A DNA stretch of 64,000 nt from assembly GCA_022772475.1 (NCBI GenBank), contig JALEZQ010000064.1:1-64000 (forward strand), given 5' to 3'. Under the pieces are notes generated by a model that ran no database searches, had not been told where the DNA came from, and saw only the letters and a list, made by a program, of their open reading frames with translations. The DNA is from Bacteroidales bacterium (GTDB lineage: Bacteria > Bacteroidota > Bacteroidia > Bacteroidales > Bacteroidaceae). Shown piece after piece: positions 59,302-64,000 of this stretch (its first letter is position 1; every line of letters begins with the position of its first letter). Position numbers and translations under genes: made by a program.

Positions 59302-60132
59302 TTAATAAGTAAGGTGCGCGCGCGAGGCACGGCGCTTGCGGTGCTTGAGCCACATCCAGTAGCCGGACCATGGCAGCAGGGCGCCGATGAGGGCGCTAAG
59401 GAAGTAGAGGGTCTTGGTGAGGAGGCCGCCCCACTGGCCGGTGTGGAGGCTGTAGAACAGGCGGCGCACCTCGTCGGCGGGCATGAGGCCGTCGAAGAGG
59501 CCGTAGGCCATCTGGCGATACCAGCCGAAGGACCACGTCAGCCCGGTGAGGGCCATGAGCAGCAGGAAGGCGGTGGCATAGATGCCGAGGGCGACGTGGC
59601 TGTCGTAGAAGGCGGGGCGCCAGCCCTGCCGCCAGCGCAGGGTGAGGCGGCGCCGCCACTGTCCGGCATGGCGGGGCCACCACACCACGACGCCGCTGAT
59701 GAGGACGATGACCATCATGAGCGTCGAGATGCCCACCACCCATTTGCCCACAGAGGGCTCGCCCTTTTTCGCCGGGGCATCGAGCAGCCAGCGGTGCAGT
59801 TTGCGCACCTCGCGGAAGAAGGGCAGTTGCGGCGGGCGGGCATGGCCGGCGCGCGCGGTCCCAGTCTGCGGGACGTGGGCGGTGGCAGGACGGTCGGCAG
59901 CCGAAGCCGTCTGCGCATCCTGACGCGACGGGCGGGCGTGGGCATGGCCGGCGGCATCGGGACGGCCGGCGCCATCGTGCCGCACCGCATCGGCCGTGGC
60001 CGGTACGGGGGCTATGGCGGCGGTAATCTCTTTCTCAAAGACCAGGAGGGCACCCGTCAGGCAGATGATGGAAAACACGATGCCGAAGGGCAGCGAGAGC
60101 CAGAGGTGGAGGCGACGGAAGAGTGTTTTCAT
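59302..60132 (-). CDS. PepSY-domain inner-membrane protein (XusC-like)
   Basis: A 276-residue membrane protein of the PepSY-associated transmembrane family. The first hydrophobic segment and PepSY start are LWLSLPFGIVFSIICLTGALLVFEKEI (about 10-37). An unusual Ala/His/Arg/Pro-rich low-complexity insert follows (about 40-105). Further membrane segments include WVVGISTLMMVIVLISGVVVWWPR and ALGIYATAFLLLMALTGLTWSFGWYR. In the B. theta XusABC system the third gene is of this type and is thought to help iron release or reduction at the inner membrane. The start MKTLFRRLH is at 60132. Last gene of a three-gene locus. Confidence 0.82.
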   Translation of the reverse strand: MKTLFRRLHLWLSLPFGIVFSIICLTGALLVFEKEITAAIAPVPATADAVRHDGAGRPDAAGHAHARPSRQDAQTASAADRPATAHVPQTGTARAGHARPPQLPFFREVRKLHRWLLDAPAKKGEPSVGKWVVGISTLMMVIVLISGVVVWWPRHAGQWRRRLTLRWRQGWRPAFYDSHVALGIYATAFLLLMALTGLTWSFGWYRQMAYGLFDGLMPADEVRRLFYSLHTGQWGGLLTKTLYFLSALIGALLPWSGYWMWLKHRKRRASRAHLTY

Positions 60133-60178
60133 AATCGTATAGGACGTTTGAGGGTGAAACAGGCGGGTGGCGGGCGGT

Positions 60179-61594
60179 TTAGCGTTGCATCTCCAGCACG
60201 CCGGCGGTCTGGAGGGCATCGGCCTCAACGGTCAGCCCCTTGACGGCGCGGCCGGTGGCGGCATCGATCTCATAGAAGGCGGGGTAGTCGCCGCCCGTCA
60301 CACTTACGGCGATGTACATCTTGCCATTCTCGCCATAGGGCTCGCCGCCAAAGCCAGCCAGGTCGTCGGGCAGGCCGGTGACGGGGATGAGGGTGCGGGC
60401 TTCGGCATGGAAGATGGCCAGTTCGCTGACGTCGGCTTCCTTGCCCTTCTTCATCTCGTCCACGCCACCGCGGTAGAGTTGCAGCAGGAAACTGTCGCCC
60501 GAGATATGCCAGCAGCGGAACATGGGATGCTGCGTGCCGAGGGCTTCGAGGTTGACATAGTAGGTGTCGTCAAACGTGGTCTGTCCGGCCTTGATGCGCA
60601 CCACGCCCGAGGGTTTCGTGCCCACCACGCGCTTGAGGTCGTCCGTCGATTCGACGGTACGGCCGTAGCCGGGCGAGAAGACGTAGAGGTCGCCGTTGTC
60701 GGCCGGCCAGATGGTCTGGTAGTACTGCGAGCGGTAGCGTCCGCAGGCGTAGCCTATGCGTCCGGTGCGGGCGATGTGGGGCGTCTGCTGGAGCAAATTG
60801 CCGGTGTAGATGGCCACGTAGGCGCTGTCGGGATACTGCGTCGAGGGAATCTCGCCAGCCGTATAGGCGCTGCTGGCGCTGCCGCCGTCGGCCGTGGCGA
60901 TGAGGGCAGGGTCGGTGACGCACTGGGGCCAGCGGGCTATGCCGTAGCGGCTCATGCCGCCGGGGATGACGGAGGCATAGAGGCGGCCGTCGGCCTCGGC
61001 CAAGCCGGCCAGGTGGACCTTCTCGCCGTTGCCCAGAAAGTTTTCGGCCATGACAGAGGCCGTGGTCTGCGAACCGTCTTCGGCATTGAGCAGGTTGAAC
61101 AGCAGCACCTGCGGCAGGTTGCCCTCGGCGTCGGCCTGCGTGGCGGGGGCGCTGCCCGTCGAGGCGGTGACGACGTGCTGGCCCCAGGTGCCGTAGGTGG
61201 TGATGCGGTTGTACTCGTAGAGGTATTTCTCGCGGATGGTGCCGGCGGCGTCGAGGTAGTAGGAGGCGCCGGTGCCGTTGCCGCCCTGATTATATACCAG
61301 ACCGAAGAGGTACTTCTGCCCCTTGAACACCCAGTAGGTGGCAGCGTTGACCTCGGTGCCGTGGCCCTTGACGCTGAGCGTGCCTTCCGACAGACTGGGA
61401 GTGGTGAGCAGATAACTGGTGCCATCGACGGTGGCGGCCACGACATAGGCGGTGGCGGGGATGGTGTCGGTGGCGTCGCCGGGGTTGATGGGCATGGTTT
61501 CGGGGTCGTCGCTGCTGCAAGCGGTGGCGGCGAGGGTGAGGCCTGCTGCCGTCAGGACGGCGAGCAGGGCGTGGGGACGTGCGGTTTTTTTCAT
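60179..61594 (-). CDS. DUF4374 surface lipoprotein (XusB-like)
   Basis: A 471-residue lipoprotein: signal peptide with lipobox LAATAC (Cys near residue 26) followed by SSDD. The mature protein has repeated beta motifs expected of a beta-propeller ([44 protein letters not shown]). DUF4374 proteins are the XusB-type component, a surface lipoprotein that binds xenosiderophores such as enterobactin in B. theta. It lies between the receptor gene (80-base gap) and the PepSY gene (46 bases). Siderophore specificity here is inferred from gene order only. Confidence 0.85.
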   Translation of the reverse strand: MKKTARPHALLAVLTAAGLTLAATACSSDDPETMPINPGDATDTIPATAYVVAATVDGTSYLLTTPSLSEGTLSVKGHGTEVNAATYWVFKGQKYLFGLVYNQGGNGTGASYYLDAAGTIREKYLYEYNRITTYGTWGQHVVTASTGSAPATQADAEGNLPQVLLFNLLNAEDGSQTTASVMAENFLGNGEKVHLAGLAEADGRLYASVIPGGMSRYGIARWPQCVTDPALIATADGGSASSAYTAGEIPSTQYPDSAYVAIYTGNLLQQTPHIARTGRIGYACGRYRSQYYQTIWPADNGDLYVFSPGYGRTVESTDDLKRVVGTKPSGVVRIKAGQTTFDDTYYVNLEALGTQHPMFRCWHISGDSFLLQLYRGGVDEMKKGKEADVSELAIFHAEARTLIPVTGLPDDLAGFGGEPYGENGKMYIAVSVTGGDYPAFYEIDAATGRAVKGLTVEADALQTAGVLEMQR

Positions 61595-61674
61595 CGTTAT
61601 ATAAGGGTTGAGGGTTGAAATTTGGGAATGGCTGAGGGATTGGGAGGCCTGCAGGCCCAGGGCGGTGGCATTTC

Positions 61675-63858
61675 CTACAGGCTCACCCTGGCCTTGACGT
61701 AGAGGGCGCGGCCGGGCTTTTGCAGACTGAAGTTGTCGTAGAGCCGGGCGTCGGTCAGGTTGTCACACTGCAGGGTGAAGGTCCACCGCCCCTGGCCCAG
61801 CCCGAGGGTGAGGGCCACGTTATGGCTCCACTGCTCAGGGACATAACTCTTGGTGTCGGCATGGCCGATGCTCTCCCAGTAGAGGGGAAAGGCGTGCTGC
61901 CACGACGTGTCGTAGGTCAGGGCCAGCGAGGTGCCCTGACCCAGGGCGCCGGGCCAGCGGAGGGTGAGGTCGCCGCCGGCATAGCGGTAGGGGATGTTGG
62001 GCAGGCGGTCGCCGTAGTGGACGTTGACCTGTCCGGAGCCGCCGGTGTAGCGGGGCTCGTTGTCGCGGGTGTCGGTGTTGTTGTAGGTCAGGCCGGCGGC
62101 GAGCCATTGGCCGTAGGCATAGCGCAGAGCCATACTGTAGCCACGTGTGCGCACCCGACCGTGGTTTTCGTAGATGCCATACTGTAGAGCGCCGCGCTTG
62201 CCGATGCCGCGCTTGATGAAGTCTTTCGTGTCGCGGTAGAGCAGCGTGCCCTCGGCCCTCAGGCTGTGGCGTCCGAAGCGGCGGGTGTAGGCCAGGTCGA
62301 GGTTGACATTGTGGCTGTGCTCGGGCCGGAGGTCGGTGCGCCCGGCCTCCAGATCCTCGTCGCCGAAGAGTTCGTCGTAGGTGGGCAGGCGGCAGGCGCG
62401 TTCGTACGACGCCTTGGCCTGCAGGCCGTCGAGGGGGAACCAGGTCAGGGCGGCCCCGGTGCCCCAGATGCGCACGGTGTGGCTGCGGTCCTCATAGTTG
62501 CCCACGCCGTCCGTACTGGTCGAGACGGCACCGCGCACGCTCTGGGCATAGTGCTTGGCAAAGACGGTGGCGTTCCACCGCGCAGAGGGCATCACCTTCC
62601 ATGCCAGGCCGGTGATGTGCTTGGCCGAGCGCTTGGGGATGGTGTAGTCGGTCAGCGTGGCGGTGGCGCCGATGTAGTTGCGACTGGTGCGGCGGAAGGC
62701 GCTATAGACGTGGTTCAGACTGACCTCGTGCCAATGTGCGGGCCGCCATACGAGGCCGGCGGTGGCGTTCCAAGCGTCGTTGCGTTGCTGCGCGTGCTGG
62801 TAGGATTGCTCGCCCTGCGTAGCGGTAACGTAGTAGTTGCCCAGCCAGTTGTAGTAGCGTGCGGCGGTATCGACGTTGGTGGTGAGGTTGCGGGTGTAGT
62901 CGGCATGCAGACTGACGTCCAGTACGCCGCCGATGCGGCGCTTGCTGTAGTCGATGGCTGGCGACAGACTGTAGCCGTGACGGTGCTTCTGCCCGAAGAC
63001 GATGTCCTGATAGACGCCGGTCTGAATCTCCTTATAAAACTGGCTGGCGGTCATCGTGACCCACAGGCGGTCGGCCCACGAGGTGCCGGTCAGGCCGGCG
63101 CGCGCCGTGACGGCCTCGTTGTGGAAGGTGTCGTTGAAGCGACGCACGCGGCGCAGGTCATTCTGATCCACGGGGTGGCGGGTGACCGTGCCATCGTCGT
63201 TGACGGTGAAGGTGCGCACCCAGTTGTCGATGCGGTAGTCGTTGTCGGAATAGTTTTGAAAGGCAGTCAGTGCGAAGGTCCATCCGCCGGCCGTGCGGCG
63301 CAGCAGGCGCAAGTGGCTCTTGTGGGTGTTGAACGAGCCATAGGTATAGGCGGCATCGAGGGCGAAGGGCCGGGGGTCCTGCGCGGTGACGACGTTGATG
63401 ACGCCGCCTATGGCATCGGCGCCGAAGGTGACGGGCACGACGCCCTTGTACACCTCGACACGTTCGGCATAATCGACGGGCAGGTTGTTCAGGCTCATGG
63501 CCGTGCCGCTGCCTTCGTGGGGCACGCCGTCCACGAAGATGCGGACGTGGCGGCCGCCGAAGCCGTCGATGAGCAGGTGGCTGTCGGAGCCCACGCCGCC
63601 GCTCTGCCGCAGTTGGAGGCCGGGCAGGGTGCCGACGGTCTGGCCCAGACTGAGGTTGCGGTGCTGCAGAGCCCGGGTGTCGGCCACGACGGCGCTGTAG
63701 GCCGAGCGGCGCACGCGGTCGCGCCGCGTGGTGGTGACGGTGGCCTCGCCCAGGGTGGTCTGCTCCATCGGGCGCAGGCTGTCAGCGGGCAGGGTGGGCT
63801 CGGCGGACATGGCGGGAAGGGCCAGCAGGAGGGAGAGAAGGGGGTGCAATCGGTTCAT
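61675..63858 (-). CDS. TonB-dependent outer-membrane receptor (XusA-like)
   Basis: A 727-residue receptor. After a signal peptide (about 1-18) comes a TonB-box region (TLGEATVT), a plug domain (about 45-155: [63 protein letters not shown]) and a 22-strand barrel to the C-terminus ([12 protein letters not shown]). No SusC-type CarboxypepD_reg N-domain is present, so it is a siderophore/metal type receptor. First gene of a receptor / DUF4374 / PepSY locus like the xusABC xenosiderophore system of B. theta, with a consensus promoter. No adjacent Fur box was identified by eye. Confidence 0.9.
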   Translation of the reverse strand: MNRLHPLLSLLLALPAMSAEPTLPADSLRPMEQTTLGEATVTTTRRDRVRRSAYSAVVADTRALQHRNLSLGQTVGTLPGLQLRQSGGVGSDSHLLIDGFGGRHVRIFVDGVPHEGSGTAMSLNNLPVDYAERVEVYKGVVPVTFGADAIGGVINVVTAQDPRPFALDAAYTYGSFNTHKSHLRLLRRTAGGWTFALTAFQNYSDNDYRIDNWVRTFTVNDDGTVTRHPVDQNDLRRVRRFNDTFHNEAVTARAGLTGTSWADRLWVTMTASQFYKEIQTGVYQDIVFGQKHRHGYSLSPAIDYSKRRIGGVLDVSLHADYTRNLTTNVDTAARYYNWLGNYYVTATQGEQSYQHAQQRNDAWNATAGLVWRPAHWHEVSLNHVYSAFRRTSRNYIGATATLTDYTIPKRSAKHITGLAWKVMPSARWNATVFAKHYAQSVRGAVSTSTDGVGNYEDRSHTVRIWGTGAALTWFPLDGLQAKASYERACRLPTYDELFGDEDLEAGRTDLRPEHSHNVNLDLAYTRRFGRHSLRAEGTLLYRDTKDFIKRGIGKRGALQYGIYENHGRVRTRGYSMALRYAYGQWLAAGLTYNNTDTRDNEPRYTGGSGQVNVHYGDRLPNIPYRYAGGDLTLRWPGALGQGTSLALTYDTSWQHAFPLYWESIGHADTKSYVPEQWSHNVALTLGLGQGRWTFTLQCDNLTDARLYDNFSLQKPGRALYVKARVSL

Positions 63859-63889
63859 CGTTCTGTGAGGTCTTGTCGGTTTCGGACTG

Positions 63890-63920
63890 CAAAGGTAGGG
63901 GCTTGCCGCCGGCGCGGCAA
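63890..63920 (-). promoter_or_regulatory. Promoter of the receptor locus
   Basis: Minus strand TTGC (63920-63917), 19 bases, then TACCTTTG (63897-63890). Predicted transcription starts about 25 bases before the ATG. Confidence 0.65.
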
Positions 63921-64000
63921 TACGCAGAAATGGGGGTTTTGCGCGGCCGCCGCGGCACGTCTGCCCCCACTGGTGAGGAGCGCGCTACCCGCAAAGCATG
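63921..64000. other. Window end, no gene seen
   Basis: About 80 GC-rich bases upstream of the receptor promoter; no coding signal. Confidence 0.5.

Noticed and set aside
1..64000. tRNA, rRNA, tmRNA or RNase P RNA genes
   Set aside because: No clover-leaf T-arm (GGTTCGA-type with matching stems) or rRNA-like segment was found by reading both strands; the structured regions found fit other RNAs.

Overview
The window looks like chromosome of a high-GC member of the Bacteroidales, probably near Prevotellaceae. Evidence is the protein families (XusABC-like receptor locus, DUF4143 ATPase, stand-alone MetH activation protein, VorB-type 2-oxoacid:ferredoxin oxidoreductase) and many promoters of the Bacteroidota type, a -7 box TAnnTTTG often with TTG(G/C) exactly 19 bases upstream. 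Several of these boxes lie 4 to 11 bases before an ATG, so their mRNAs should be leaderless or nearly so. No rRNA, tRNA, CRISPR array or transposase gene was seen.

Layout. 1-0.54 kb: the cut end of a dispersed element plus a 72-bp hairpin tandem repeat. 0.56-29.6 kb: mostly minus-strand housekeeping genes (amn-holA, heparinase-like lyase, DUF4143 ATPase, EamA transporter, ECF sigma/putative anti-sigma operon, rlmH, zinc-ribbon protein, Nif3-like protein, tyrosine autokinase, GH20 hexosaminidase, dnaX-fklB-like-aroC, and an acyltransferase/phosphoesterase/MetH-activation/dihydroorotase/DPM-synthase operon). An 18.6-20.5 kb gene-poor stretch holds two MITE-like repeats, a leaderless 44-aa ORF followed by a folded 3' region, and a candidate sRNA.

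29.8-43.7 kb is an accessory region of visibly lower GC. It holds a split ThrE-type exporter with a LysR regulator, two lipoproteins, a three-gene wHTH / AbiEii-like nucleotidyltransferase / phosphoesterase cassette, a third MITE copy, a 6S-like structured RNA, and a six-gene operon. That operon encodes a Tat-signal peptide with 14 cysteines spaced exactly four residues apart, a radical SAM maturase, a SPASM-like partner, a small modification protein, and its own TatA and TatC. It is the most interesting system here. A 34-bp direct repeat flanks the left part of the region.

43.7-64 kb returns to high-GC core genes: SF1 helicase, TlpA-like thioredoxin, secreted nuclease, cmk/ispH, a golvesin/amidase protein, the 2-oxoacid:ferredoxin oxidoreductase operon, and a receptor / DUF4374 lipoprotein / PepSY locus resembling the XusABC xenosiderophore uptake system. 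A ~395-bp repeat bounded by TTGCACAC occurs at 43253-43647 and 58782-59177, with a truncated inverted copy at 1-107.
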